Shown here: positions 37,908-49,465 of the stretch, piece after piece
Numbering within the stretch: position 1 is the first letter of the stretch
Layout of the letters: each line of letters starts with the position of its first letter
From: Acanthopleura granulata
Taxonomy: Eukaryota; Mollusca; Polyplacophora; Chitonida; Chitonidae
Direction: 5' to 3'
Length of the DNA stretch: 64,000 nt
NCBI GenBank assembly: GCA_016165875.1
Contig: JABBOT010000027.1
Span: 2,147,939 to 2,211,938, forward strand
Position numbers and translations under genes: made by a program
The notes under the pieces: generated by a model
What the model saw: the letters and a program-made list of their open reading frames with translations, nothing else
What the model was told of the DNA's origin: nothing
Database searches by the model: none

Positions 37908-38031
37908 GAGGCCACTCCGGGATTCGACCCGATTACCTGAGAGCTATACACTGGATGGAAATACATGTCAGGCGCACCGGCTCTTCGGTACGTGAAGCAG
38001 AGATCGTTGGATCGAAACCTGGAGTGGTCTC
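37908..38031. repeat. 124-bp foldback element with two tRNA B-box-like motifs
   Basis: The left arm (from 37,908, GAGGCCACTCCGGGATTCGA) is the imperfect reverse complement of the right arm (ending at 38,031, ATCGAAACCTGGAGTGGTCTC) over about 35 bp. Each arm contains a B-box-like sequence pointing to the element centre or outward: GGGTCGAATCC on the minus strand (37,920-37,930) and GGATCGAAACC on the plus strand (38,009-38,019). It could be two SINE or tRNA-like heads joined head to head, or a small foldback MITE. A clear target duplication was not seen. Confidence 0.55.
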
Positions 38032-39297
38032 AGTTAATTAATTTATAGCTCTAGCTATTGGCACACCGTGAAAAATGTAAATTACAGATAACGACAGCAC
38101 CGTTAATTTAACCGCTTTCTGAATGGTATTCACTAAGGGCACTATCAGAAAGTCGCTAAACTTTAGTGCCTAAATAAATATTTGGATTACTAGCCGTTTA
38201 CATGAAGTGTTCTATATTAAGTATTTCATACATATTGTGAGAGGTATTGACATCAATCTTGAAACCGACAGCTTTGAATTCCATTGTTTGGATTTGTTTT
38301 GCCTGTTTTTTTTTCTAGCTTATTGTACAATAAGTCTATGTTTAATCTCTTGTAGATGATGTGTTCAATCACATGGCAGCTTTACGTTGTTACAAAGTAA
38401 TCTTCCATAGTCACAAGATGACCTGTCCATAAGATCATTAACTTCATCCCCTGGATAAAATAATAACTCAATCAAAACCACTACAGCAACCGAAAGTAGA
38501 TTATAGAAATACTATTCTGGCAGTGAAATTCGTTTGTTACAAAACGTTGTAATATTAATGCTTCATTACTTTGACACAATAACGGTTTGCATTACAGCTT
38601 TTAACAGGCAGTGAATGTATTGCTCTATATATCTCCCCCAATAATTATCCCCTTATTCTCGAAGGACGATGTTGCCACAGCGCAAGAGTGCTTTGTCTGT
38701 ATTTCTAGTGGAGCACTTGGTTTTCGTTCGTATCTTGGAATGATCTATGTTGTAAGTTATTTTGCCATGCATGATACATTTGAATAATATTATGTCTACG
38801 TGTGTCTGCTTGTGTTAGAGCTGTATAAACCAAGGTTTATAAAGCCTATCCTTCATGTGCTCGAGTTGTTGTCTTTATTTGTCTTTCAATTTCCGAGCCT
38901 GTATATACACATCCTGAACCTGGTATATCCAATGCTTATTCATGGGGAATGGTGCCTAGGTTGGCGTTTATAAACACCTGGTTAGAAACTGAATACAGTG
39001 CACATATACACTTGGCACATCATCTGTACCTAACGACTGAAGTAGCTATATATATATTTATAGAAAACGCAGACATGCATATGAATGCTAAGCTACGAGG
39101 CAGCATTGTGTTATCCTCATGCACTGTGTAGGGTTTGAAATGAACATATATTATGTGCCCAGAACACATATTACTGATACCATTCGTGAATGTCAAAGTG
39201 TAAATTTTCTGAAAAATGAAACTTGTTTGGCACGCAGTTTTATTTGATTTGATTAGTGTTTAACTCAGTACTGAAAAGTTTCACTTGTTTATCGGCG
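38032..39297. other. non-coding stretch, nothing recognised
   Basis: AT-rich sequence with short open frames only. No exon, RNA gene or repeat family known from elsewhere in the window. Confidence 0.4.
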
Positions 39298-39860
39298 GTA
39301 AGATACACTGCACTGTACATAGTGACATCTGGACCAAGTACCAGATGATTCCGTGAACACTGACACTGTGTATATACAGCATTGTCTGCACTAAGAACCA
39401 GATGATTCCATACAATGACATGGTGTGTAGCGTTTTCTGGACCAAGTACCAAATGATTTCATACCATGATGTTATATGTGCAGCGTTTTCTTGACCAAGA
39501 ACCATATGATTCCATACCGTGCTGCAGTGTGAGCAGCGTTGTGTGGACCAAGAACCAGACAATTCCGTGGGGAATGACGCCGTGTGTACTTTCTTTTTTT
39601 TTTTTTCCATGACAGCAGACGGTTCCGTGTACAATGACGCTGGGTATACAACATTGTCTGGACTAAGCTCCAGAGGATTCCATACAGTGGCATCGTGCAT
39701 AGAGCCTTTTCTGGCCCAAGAACCAGGGCACTCTACAGCGTGAAACTGTGTAAGCAGTGGTGTCCGGGTCAAAAACAGATGATTCCTTATAATGATGTTG
39801 TGTATACAACGTTGTCTGAATCAATAACAAGGCGATTGCTTACACCGACAACTTACACCG
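39298..39860 (-). repeat. degenerate minisatellite, about 53-bp units, about 10 copies
   Basis: The phrase GACCAAGAACCAGATGATTCC followed by a TGA/CGTTGTGTATACAACG-type segment recurs at spacings of about 50-57 bp. A poly-T run interrupts it at about 39,592-39,607. Several overlapping minus-strand frames (up to 163 codons, 39,281-39,772) read through as WNHLVLGPDN-like strings; they exist because the unit lacks stops in those frames, and the unit length is not constant modulo 3. Confidence 0.75.
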
Positions 39861-41042
39861 CGTAACACCACAAGCTCTACACATCGATATGTTGGACGTC
39901 CACATTATCGCAAAGACAATGGAGTTTTAATTCTCGATGTTAATTTCCATAAGTTGTGTTACGCGTCACCGACTAAACGGAATTTTGGTATCGAGTATGG
40001 GTGATTTCACAGAGTTCAATGTAGGCGACAAACTAGTATAAATAAACAGGCTATAGTAAGCATATATTATCAGGTCGCCCGCGGTTTATCGCGTATTTAA
40101 AAGAAGTCTTCCGTATGTTCTGTAGGATACCCGCCACTGCAAGCGATGTACATATTTGACACTGATGTTGATTGCGCAGGTCGCACGGAGAATAATCCAT
40201 TGTTTATGTCAGTTCTTTGATTTAAATTTTTAATTAACTTTGATATGAAGGCATGCAGCTTACCGACAGTTCACAGGAATGTGGTAAGCCTGTTGTCTGT
40301 GTTCCGTGCCGTGTTTCCAAGGCACCTGTCAGTACCTGTGTCAGTATCACAAGGTAACGGTATATAAACTCGACCAGGTTGGGACAGTGCTCCCTGTGTG
40401 TATGACAGATGACCGGTCACAGCGGCGCAAGAACCCTCCCTGCTACCCCTTCCATCATTCATCAAACTGTCTAGTTGTGACGCTGTCTAACACCTTGACA
40501 TGAATGGACTTGGATGAATCAGTAGTCACAATAAACGCTCGTACGTGAATGCCGTAAAGCTTTTTATCTGTATAGATCTTCAACATAGCCATCCATATTA
40601 CCGAGCAACTTTCCAGATTTTTTTCTAATTTCAGGAATTTTCTCTAATTTTCAGAAATTTTCATATCAGGGCCATGTGTGTGTTTGCTTGTATATTTTAT
40701 TTGATTGTCTGTTTCTGAATGCAAAGTCATAACTTTGTGTTGCACACAAAATTGCCGGCTTAACCCATTTTGGAGTATATGCCTGAACCGAAAATGTATC
40801 TGAGCATGCATAGCAAAAGGTTAATGACTTAATTATCATCTGCATGAGCTTTCAGATTCCTCAGGTAAATCAAGAGTTTGGATGACGCACCCAAGCATGG
40901 AAACGAAAGATAACTGAAGGAAAATGTGAATGGCCAAATATAATAAACGGCTACGTCTGTTGGACGTGTTGTTTCAAAATCTCATTTTAACTTTATTTCG
41001 ACAAACATGCAGCATTTAGTGTGTTCATTTTTAATAATATAC
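39861..41042. other. non-coding stretch, nothing recognised
   Basis: Two overlapping short frames at 40,271-40,503 on opposite strands lack domain features. A TTTTCTAATTTCAGGAATTTT-type imperfect repeat lies at about 40,620-40,665. No exon is recognised. Confidence 0.4.
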
Positions 41043-41319
41043 ACAAACGATAGTGGGGGCCTCCGTGGCTCAGTCAGCACAATGACCCGAAGCCTCCCAC
41101 CAATGTGGTCGCTGTGAGTTCAAGAGAGGTCATGCTGGCTTCCTCTCCAGCTGTACGTGGGAAGGTCTGCCAGCAACCTGCGGATGTTCGTGGGTTTCCC
41201 CTGGGTTCTGTCCGGTTTCCTCCCACCATAATGCTGGCCGCCGTCGTATAAGTGAAATATTCTTGAGTACGGCGTAAAACACCAATCAAATAAATAAATA
41301 AGTAAATAAACAAACGATA
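41043..41319 (+). mobile_element. tRNA-derived SINE with target-site duplication and 17-bp head deletion (family A)
   Basis: The body matches the full copy at 30,177 closely: CCTCCGTGGCTCAGTC, CTGTACGTGGGAAGGTCTGC, CCACCATAATGCTGGCCGCC, TATAAGTGAAATATTCTTGA and an (AAATA)n tail. About 17 bp just after the A box (GGTTAGCGAGCTATCGC in the other copy) are missing, which should weaken polymerase III promotion. Flanks ACAAACGATA at 41,043-41,052 and 41,310-41,319 are a perfect 10-bp target-site duplication. It looks younger than the other family A copies. Confidence 0.92.
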
Positions 41320-41479
41320 TTGTTGAGTTGTCTTTCCCTTTAACACACAAGTTGAACGAGCTTTGGACTTATTCCCACATATACCTTATTTATGCATGGT
41401 GTATAGATATATAGACATATATGTGAATTAGTTTTGCTACACAATGACAGCAAATATATTTATATACAGGGTCTAAAAT

Positions 41480-41730
41480 ACGTCCACTGAGGTAGAGAGT
41501 TCCGGGATCAATCCCGGTTGAGGTCATACCAAAGACCTTAAAAACGGTACCTGTTGACGCCTTGCTTGGCACTCAGTGCTGAGAGGTTAGAGTAAGGAAA
41601 CTCGGCCGGTCGGCCCACTGTCACCATAAGGTGATTGGGTGGGGTGTCATGTCTTCTGTCTTCGGCATGATGTTCCAGTCGTGGCAGCACTTTGGCGTCC
41701 TGAACACGCCCTGCTACAAGAAGACACAGT
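41480..41730 (+). mobile_element. SINE-like repeat, second family (copy 2 of 3)
   Basis: In this orientation the copy begins with a tRNA B-box-like GGATCAATCCC inside TTCCGGGATCAATCCCGG (about 41,500-41,517). GTCATACCAAAGACC, CTTGCTTGGCACTCAGTGCTG, GGTCGGCCCACTGTC, GTGATTGGGTGGGGTGTCAT, CTTCGGCATGATGTTCCAG and CCCTGCTACAAGAAGACACA follow. These are the reverse complements of blocks in the copies at 2,011 and 49,466. The expected 3' tail is replaced here by a TATATATATAC run. An A box is not obvious. The open frames at 41,538-41,938 are shadows. Confidence 0.65.
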
Positions 41731-42126
41731 ATATATATACGTTCTAAGTAGGCTTCTTGTAGGATTGTTTCACGGACGGGGTACAGGATTGTACAGCGGT
41801 CAAGTAAATTTAAGATTACGGACATGCACAAGTAGCGAGTCGTCTAAATTAGATAAAAGAAGAAATTTCAGAGAAGTTAAATCCTCTACTAAATGCGCAA
41901 ATTATGCACGGATCAAGTGGTTTTCAAGTTCGATCTGAGGGTGGACTAACTGAATCTGGGAAAGAGTAAAAAGTAACCACAGTATATCCTACATTGAATC
42001 TGTACAAAAATTTTGTCAAAGTCGGAAGCTTACTGCAATTATTGCACGGAAACCGTGCAACGGCTGGTCAGAATCAAGGAAATCGCTTAATTGACATTAT
42101 GGAAAATTTATGTATCCATCCAATAC

Positions 42127-42284
42127 CAGCTCATACTGTCTACCTCTCCGGTGGTTGTGGAACGATCTGCGGTTGATCGTGCAAGGCTTTCCCCCGGGAA
42201 CAGGAGTTCTGGCTCCTGTTAATTATGAGTGAAATGTTCAGCGTGCGGCATAGAACACCAAACACATAAATAAATAAATAAATC
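42127..42284 (+). mobile_element. diverged SINE fragment (family A)
   Basis: The order CAGCTCATACTGTCTACCTC, TCCGGTGGTTGTGGAACG, ATCTGCGGTTGATCGTGC, TTTCCCCCGGG, ATTATGAGTGAAATGTTC, GCGGCATAGAACACCAAAC and (AAATA)n follows the family with many substitutions. The head is absent. This is one of the older copies. Confidence 0.7.
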
Positions 42285-43846
42285 CCAACTAAGACCACGG
42301 TGGTATGCCATTTGGTTTAATAAAACAACTATTGCTTGTTACAGAGTGGAACATAGTTGATGTACAGGTACAACGAGCCTGCAGCGCAAGTCATCCCCCA
42401 AGTCACGGTTTCAAGACAAATATAACGATGTTTCACTCTTCAACAAGCAAAAAAGGCATATTAGTACTGCAGTTATAGGTACACAGGTTTCTGTGAAAAT
42501 GGGCAATAACGCATTATACATATACATGGATGTGAATGAGGGTTTACCATTCATTTTGTCAAGGTACTGAGAGTGGTAAATGACTGCACAGAGTGCATTT
42601 GGGAATAGCTGCAGAAGGTATATATAATGATGCGTCATGAGCTTTTCACACCAAATGAACACCATGAAATGCCAGCCTTGATAGGCTCCTTTAGAAATTA
42701 ATCCTCTATGGCTTATTTTAAGGTATTTCAGCGACGTATGTGTGTAATTTTAACCATTCTAAGTGCCATTATCCATGAATAAAGTCAGTATCCAAATCGT
42801 ACACCATCTTAGTTTATATGATGTCGTTAATCAAATATTTATCTCGTTTGGATTGCCAACAAACAGTACACGGTGCCCAGTAACCGGAGTATAACCTCAC
42901 CCGTCACGAAGAGAGCCACCATTGTCACCCTCCAATTCACAGGTACGATGGATCTGGGAGTTTTCGTCAAACAACTCGCTAATGATCACGGAAAACTGAG
43001 AACATCCATGTTTTTTTTGTTTCAAGTTGATGACAGCTTTGAAAGGGCCAGTACCGGTGCGTCAGTATAAAGGCTGAAATGTCATTAATTTTCTTGACGA
43101 ATGATCAGTGGTCAGAAGACGGTCATGTGTATGGTCACTGCCATCATTTGCGGATGTTATCAATCACCTGTTCAGCTTATCAGCCGCGTCAAGGTAAATA
43201 GAGTTCTGCATCTATAAATTGCTGTTCAAACATTCAGTCCCATCTCTTTTTCATTTACCACATACCGCTATACTGATTGTGTCCTGGAAGTGAAAGGTCT
43301 GTGTTCCGAAACAATCCTTACACTCTTCATTTGGGTTTAATTACATTAACTAAGCTTATAGACATCATGCAGGTAATACATTCTACCCATATACATGTAA
43401 TACAATATCGCTATGAAAAATTTGGACAACATTTGAAAAAGACGAAACCATCAATATGTAATGCCCGATACATTTATGGTGTCCCATGAGTGACAGGCAT
43501 GAGATAAAAGCATTAACTTTGAAAAAATAAATCAAAACGATATTAAAACAAAATGAAAAGAAATATAGTCAAATGTAAACAAACACAAAATCAAGCACAA
43601 AAAAAAAATTCAATGAAACCCACAAGCTGAACACATTTTTAAATTGAAAACATCAGTTTTCATCTTTTCCTTAGATAGTGTATTTGTTTAGTTTAAATCG
43701 TTATGACATGAAATCATCCCTCAAAAGGGCGATATTTGATTATTTCCATTATAATACCCTTTTTGGCCGTATGAGGATCAGTACTGGGGATATCAAATAT
43801 AAAAATAAAGCAGTCATTTCGACTTGCCTGGGTCCATGCTATCATA
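42285..43846. other. non-coding stretch, nothing recognised
   Basis: AT-rich sequence with short open frames only. An A-rich stretch lies at about 43,520-43,610. No exon or recurring element is recognised. Confidence 0.4.
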
Positions 43847-44169
43847 TTTTTACCTTTTCTGACAGTCCAGTGTTGACGTCATGGTAACAAAAAGGAGAGT
43901 AACGTAATAAATATAAAAAGCAATACGCTGGAAATGAAGACCAAACTGCTACGGGTATTATACACCATCGGCTTTGTATTGACGACCAGCATGGAGACAA
44001 TGCAGTTTTGATCTTTTGCTCATAGAAACAGTTTCTCGTCGAGTGATCTACAATCCAGACAAAACTGCACTTTTCCCCATTTTCATCGCAATTTGCGATA
44101 AAACTATACGTCACAAGGAAGAAGTAAAACCGCATTCATGATGAGAACGGCAAACTACACACTTACAAA
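43847..44169. repeat. diverged direct repeat, copy 1
   Basis: It aligns with 45,032-45,338 over about 300 bp. Shared blocks are AGTCCAGTGTTGACGT, AAAAGCAATACGCTG, ATAATGCAGTTTTGATC, TTTTGCTCATAGAA, AAAACTGCACTTTT and AACGGCAAACTACACACTT. By eye the two are about three-quarters identical, with start points 1,184 bp apart. No coding potential is seen. Confidence 0.8.
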
Positions 44170-45031
44170 GTCCGTGCTTTCTTCCTAGCCACCAATGTGC
44201 ATGTACTTGTAACAAGTATGTAGTTGTAAATCTGTCAGATATAGTAAACAGTTCTTTTAACAGTTTTTCAAGCACTACACATGTACTTTTTATTCAACAG
44301 AGCTAAGCATTTTTAACCCTTTGCACTCACCATTTACGGGCAAAAATCCTTCAAATACGGGCAATTTTTTTTTATTTGAAACATAGTTCCCTCCCCTTAC
44401 CAGGTTCTAACGGCGGAGAACCGTTTTTCTATTTTTGTGTCTGTAATATCTTCATACGATGCCGACACTCAAACTAAAATATCATATGCCTCAGGGCAAA
44501 AGTAAAACTTAGAGGACTGTATCTGGGAGCCCACCCAGGGTGATACTTTAGGTATCTGGAGTACAGTGAGATGTGGAGAAGGGGTTTTAAAATTCTTTCC
44601 GTAAAAATCAGTTCTTCAGAAATGAATATTCACCCTGCTTTTCTTTAAAATGAAAAACTTATTGTTGGAAACTAAAGTTTTTCGGCCTATCATCAAATGG
44701 AGTGAAGTTATGTTAAAATTTCTATCCCTTTCCCCATTTGTGCATGCACTCACTACCATTAATTCTTCCAAAAACTGACAATTTATTTTTATTCTTGTAC
44801 AAGAACGGCACCTTCAACCAAATTGTAAGAGGCAGCATAACTTTTATACATATTTCAAAACAAGCTATCAGCAAATTAATTGCTTTTTGAGTCATTTTGC
44901 ACGTGAAGGATCGATAATAGATAATTGCACAATTGTTAAATTGTCTCACATGTAAGCCTTGCACAAGGAATGGGATAAAAATGACTTCTGTCTCTTTATA
45001 CATACACACTAAGACAGTTTTGATTAGACAG
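44170..45031. other. spacer between two direct repeats, nothing recognised
   Basis: About 860 bp of AT-rich DNA separates the paired repeats at 43,847 and 45,032. A minus-strand frame of 95 codons at its end shows no domain. If the flanking repeats were LTRs this would be the internal region, but no primer-binding site or retroelement protein remnant is seen. Confidence 0.35.
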
Positions 45032-45338
45032 AGTTACCGTTTTTGCTAGTCCAGTGTTGACGTTATAATAACAAAAATGAGAAAACAAAGCAATAAAATT
45101 GAAAAGCAATACGCTGAATTTGAACCCCAGACTGCTATTATATACCATTGGTCTTTCACCAGCATTGAGATAATGCAGCTTTGATCTTTTGCTCATAGCA
45201 CCAGTTTTCTGTCAAGTGAACTCCAAATCTAGAAAGAATTGCACTTTTTCTCATTTCCAGTTTACGACAAAACTGTCCGTCAGAGGGAAGAACTAACATC
45301 ACATTCGTGATCAGAACGGCAAACTACACACTTGCAAA
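45032..45338. repeat. diverged direct repeat, copy 2
   Basis: This is the partner of 43,847-44,169 and carries the same blocks in the same order (TAGTCCAGTGTTGACGTTAT ... AACGGCAAACTACACACTTG). Boundaries are approximate because both ends fade. It may be an old dispersed transposon pair or a local duplication. Confidence 0.8.
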
Positions 45339-45611
45339 TTAGACCGGGAGCCCAAGACCTCGAGATCAGACGAATGAGGTACCAATGTCTGAGTAGATTG
45401 CTATATAGGCCGCCACTTGAAATACTCAGACATGGATTTCTGCCGCGCAGCGCCTTTTAAAGGATCCCTAAAATTGGTCTAACTCCTACACTGGAGGCAC
45501 CAATCAGGACCACCTCTACAAAGAGCACATATGCAAGATGAAACCTAGTCCATGCTCGCCAGACAAAATAACCGTCCAGGAAGGATCCTGTAACCTGGCC
45601 TGGCTCAAACA

Positions 45612-45925
45612 TAGGGGCTACCAGGTAAAACTAGGTTTAAATGGAAAAGTACTCTACGGAGAACATGAAATGACCTGTAGCGGACACTTTATAGGCTGCG
45701 TTGATCCCACCCGACCGTCTGTTGCCCTTAGGGCCGACTATGAGAATTAGGCTAGCCTGAACTTTGGGAGTACCGGATAAATCCAATGGTATCTAAACAA
45801 GAATTAACTGTAGAATACAAAATGACTTGTGTCAGGCATTTTATCCACAACATGGGCCCCACCAGACGCTCCGAAATAGTTGCCCGAAGGGCCGTCTATG
45901 ACAATTAGGTTAGCCTAACCAATGG
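45612..45925. repeat. diverged tandem duplication, unit about 155 bp
   Basis: Two adjacent segments share GAA(C/T)A(T/C)(G/A)AAATGAC(C/T)TGT, a CCCACC(C/A)GAC block, GGGCCG(A/T)CTATGA(G/C)AATTAGG and TTAGCCT. Matching landmarks lie 152-158 bp apart. The first unit overlaps a 70-codon plus frame (45,538-45,750); the second unit does not keep it open, so it is not treated as a gene. Confidence 0.6.
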
Positions 45926-46478
45926 AGCTACGGAGCCACCAGAATGTACGAGTGAAAGGATGTTTCTTCTGAGTTCTTGTCACCTTTTCGTTAACATTAT
46001 GCAAACCTAGTTCGTCTCTGACCAATCATCGTTGTCTACCCGGGTGTAAACAGTATTTTGTTTCAGTATTTTCAGTATTTTATTTTCAATATAACCGTTC
46101 ATACAACAATGCAAAATGTATAGAACCTGCTGCACGGATCCTGTAAACCTTTAATTAATTGTTCAAGGGTACTGAAGACGATTTTTGCTGAATTTCATCT
46201 GTCATTTTTTTTTTTTACATTTCGTAATTGTTGGGAGAGGGAATGCATCTCATGTAGGTGGCTAGACTTCTCATACAGGGTGTTGCAAGACATCGCGGGA
46301 CACTCCTCTACAGCTGATCTACAAATAGGAGTGCACAGTGTAAAGCTAATCAAAACTATTTGCGTATATGGTTGACATATTTGTTGCCCCAACATGAACA
46401 AACATACCAGAGTGTATGGAAAGTGTCAATGGCAAAAAATATGATGATTTTAAAAAATACAATCTTTTTTTCTTTCAG

Positions 46479-47493
46479 GTAAAGGTGTTTTCACAGAACA
46501 GAGATTTACAAAGGGGTCTTTTCTCCTTGAAAAGGCGGACTTAACTGATCACAAAGAAGCGCTGAAACGGGAAGCAGAGAATTGTGAGCGTTAAGAGTTT
46601 CATGTTCTTTTCAAAACTCACAACAGAAAGAATGTGGTAAGTTGTTTTATAATCATGTAACAATTAATTAGGAAATTAATCAGTTATAGCAAGTTGCTAA
46701 GGCTCTTTAGGTCTTTTCAAACATTGTTATTAATGCTTTATGACTGGTTGTGCATTAACTTAGCCAAAAATATAAAACGCTCCAATATTCCATAAGGATA
46801 GCTAATAAGTTCAACAAAATCTCACACAAATTCTCTGGCTTTGTTTGCATAAATGAAGTCATTGTGACATGTCATTTACTCTTTTTACACAGTTGGTTAA
46901 CCTCGTTTGTGGGCCCATTTTGTCGAAAATGACTCCAAGTATTAATGACTACGAGTGCTGTCCCATTGTCTTAAAATCAAAAACCCATTGATTCATAGAT
47001 GAAGTGCCAGTTGTTCAAAGAATAAAGCAAAGAAATTCTAATCAAGGAGATCCCTATATGTAAAATATTTATACTATATACATACATGTGCATGTAAGTA
47101 TAATTATGATCATTATTGTGTGGGAATTGTCATGAGATCTTGTCATACCTTTTAGTCCATATGCATCTGAAAAGCAACAGCACATGATAGTACACCATAC
47201 ACCAACCTTTATTGTGAGCTTGTTACATACGCATAGCAGTGTTCACCTTGTAATTCTCAGTTGTAAAATTTCTAATGTTGAAGCAACACACAACCCTTTT
47301 GAGCTGTGCAAAGCTGAAATGGTATATGAGTCTTCAGATTCTCCCCAATTGCTGTATACGTGTTATCCATTTAAATGGATGTTCTCATCTCTGTCTCTTT
47401 CCCGTGAGGGACATAAATGAGAGTGAAGAACTTCGATATGATCATGGCGTGCCTGACCTTCCATGTAGACTATACAATCAAGTCTCTACCTAA
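46479..47493 (+). pseudogene. broken SET-domain (lysine methyltransferase-like) gene, two exons
   Basis: Exon A (46,479-46,636) follows a strong pyrimidine tract ending TTTCTTTCAG and ends at GTG/GTAAGT. It encodes GKGVFTEQRFTKGSFLLE, the usual opening of a SET domain, then hits a TAA at 46,592-46,594; another frame continues with SFMFFSKL, as expected next in such domains. Exon B (from about 47,261, after TTCTCAG) reads VEATHNPFEL...SSDSPQ in one frame, then shifts near 47,340 to PNCCIRVIHLNG, HLCLFPVRDINESEELRYDHG and VPDLPCR, the end of a SET domain. Family members (SETD8/KMT5A-like) use SAM to methylate lysine. Here the Asn-containing substrate/cofactor motif is not recognisable and the usual YDYG reads YDHG. 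With one in-frame stop and two frame changes, this is most likely a pseudogene. Upstream exons were not found. Confidence 0.68.
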
Positions 47494-48944
47494 ACAGAAA
47501 ATAATAAATTCCTCATATTAATGAGGAAGAAATGTTTCATTAGTATGCTTGTTGCCATTTTGTCCTTGGGTAATACTTTAGTTTGAAAAATGTACTTGTT
47601 TCATAAACTAAACTATTAACTTCTTTGGGAAGCATCCTAGAAGATGGATAATACTGAAAATCAAACACATTTATGCCACCTTTGTTTGTTTTAAATATTC
47701 AGTATTTTTGTACAGTTTAGATTCTAATGCTGTTGTCCATACTCGATAAAAACAGAATGACCACAGTGCAGTCATCTTGTACTTTGCCAAGCACTTGATC
47801 TATTCAGTTTAGGTTTCTTCCCTGTAAGCCTAACTCTCTTTGTCAAAAGCAAGTCAAGTCATGTGGCTGCTTGACAGTTACATTAGTTGGAGAGCAGATC
47901 TTGATTGTTTTACATTTATAGTATTACAGGAAATGAATCCATCTAGTAAGTAATCTACTTGTAAATCGTTCTAGGTTTTGACACATTTTTGATACTAACT
48001 TTAAGGATTCATGAAACGTAACCATTGCATGAATGTAAATGTTCAGCTTTTATGGTCATAGCACGGTACTAATGGTAAAATCATTATTTATTTTGGGGGC
48101 ATATTTGTTGCCGTCTAATTACAATGTCTGCTAATGCATATTTTCTGTCAGCTCTCTGGTTTTCTTACTAGTAACATCAATGGAATTGGGATGACACTTA
48201 CATTGCCCACAAGCACAAGCGTAGCCTGGGTCTCCGCTGCCCTCCCCCTCAGTAGTTGTTTTCTGCAGTGTCGCAAGATACATCACTCTAGCTCATTCAT
48301 TTTGGGTTGACTGCAGGGAGCTGATAAAGAGCTACCTGAACCATTTTTATCCATTAAAATGAAAACTTAAGAAGCCTATATGTTCTGTTTCATGTTAAAA
48401 CGTGTCATAAACTAAATATGCAGTACAAACCTGTAGTTACGTTTCATGAATCATTCATTTCTTTTACTCTTTGCTTAAGCTAATCTGTTTTGATGTAATA
48501 ACCAATACCAAGTGTTACATTCATTTCATATTTTAGTGAATAGCATCCACAGTTCATTATTGAAAGCTTGGACTATTCAATGCATGGTAATGAATGTGTA
48601 ATAGTCCCGGATTGAAGTCAAACTGAAATTTCCAAAAGGTTCAATACTGTACAGTCACAGGTAGAATGGTTAAAGGTTACAAGAGCACATTGATTTTCCT
48701 TACTATTTATGTATTAAATTTGTCAACTTTAACTCCCAAATTATATCTCCTAACTTTCGCCCGTGGCCATGCCATACTACCATCTTTTTGGACCATTTTG
48801 TTAAACATTCTCCATTGCTTAGCAGACGTCATTTTCATAAATTTTGTACTATGTTTGCATTGTTTTTATACATGAATAAATATTAAACATTACTTTGAAT
48901 AAAATATTTGTGGTTTAAATCTGACCACTTAAATATAGTAGCAG
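47494..48944. other. stretch between SET pseudogene and possible repeat-rich exon
   Basis: AT-rich, with no recognised exon or repeat. If the exon at 48,945 belongs to the same broken gene, this would be an intron. The short frames here show no domain. Confidence 0.35.
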
Positions 48945-49237
48945 GTGAAATTAAATCATCATACGATCTGACTGTGGAAGCATCAAACATAGGACTATCC
49001 AAACCACATGACCTAGAAAGTGTTCCCAAAGGGTTTGGATTAGGCAGGAGAGACGAGACAGTGGTGAAACAACAAAACCAAGAACCAGATGTACAACCTG
49101 GCCAGCCAGTACAACAACCAGATGTGCCACCAGAGCAGCTGGTGGAGCATCCAGATGTACAACCAGACCCGCCAGTACAACAACCAGATGTACAACCAGA
49201 CCACGACAGGCTTAAACCAATTGTGTCTTTTTATTGA
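48945..49237 (+). CDS. possible terminal exon with 11-residue Pro/Gln/Asp repeats
   Basis: After a possible acceptor (AGTAGCAG, 48,937-48,944) a 97-codon frame runs to TGA at 49,235-49,237. The first half (GEIKSSYDLTVEAS...KPHDLESVPKGFG) has balanced, protein-like composition. The second half carries about three and a half repeats of an 11-residue unit, PDVQPGQPVQQ / PDVPPEQLVEH / PDVQPDPPVQQ, encoded by 33-bp DNA repeats (about 49,088-49,200). No domain is recognised. The pyrimidine tract is poor. It lies 1.45 kb downstream of the SET pseudogene on the same strand and could be its last exon, or a chance frame over a minisatellite. Confidence 0.3.
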
Positions 49238-49465
49238 CGTCTGTACCGACTATTTATGTGAAACAGTTAACCACTGTATTCCAAAGGATCTTGTTGTCTT
49301 AGCAGATAATTAAGTGTGGTTATTTTATCGATATTTTTGCTTGATGGATTGGTGAGGGTTGGGTTTAACACTCGAATGCGGTGCTGTGTACCGCGAATAC
49401 AGATTTACACATACAATTCACTGATCCTAATATGAATTGCATAGCGTATAACCTCTTTGGTTAAT

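Noticed and set aside
39281..39772. 163-codon minus-strand frame
   Set aside because: It is created by a degenerate minisatellite of about 53-bp units and interrupted by a poly-T run read as poly-Lys.
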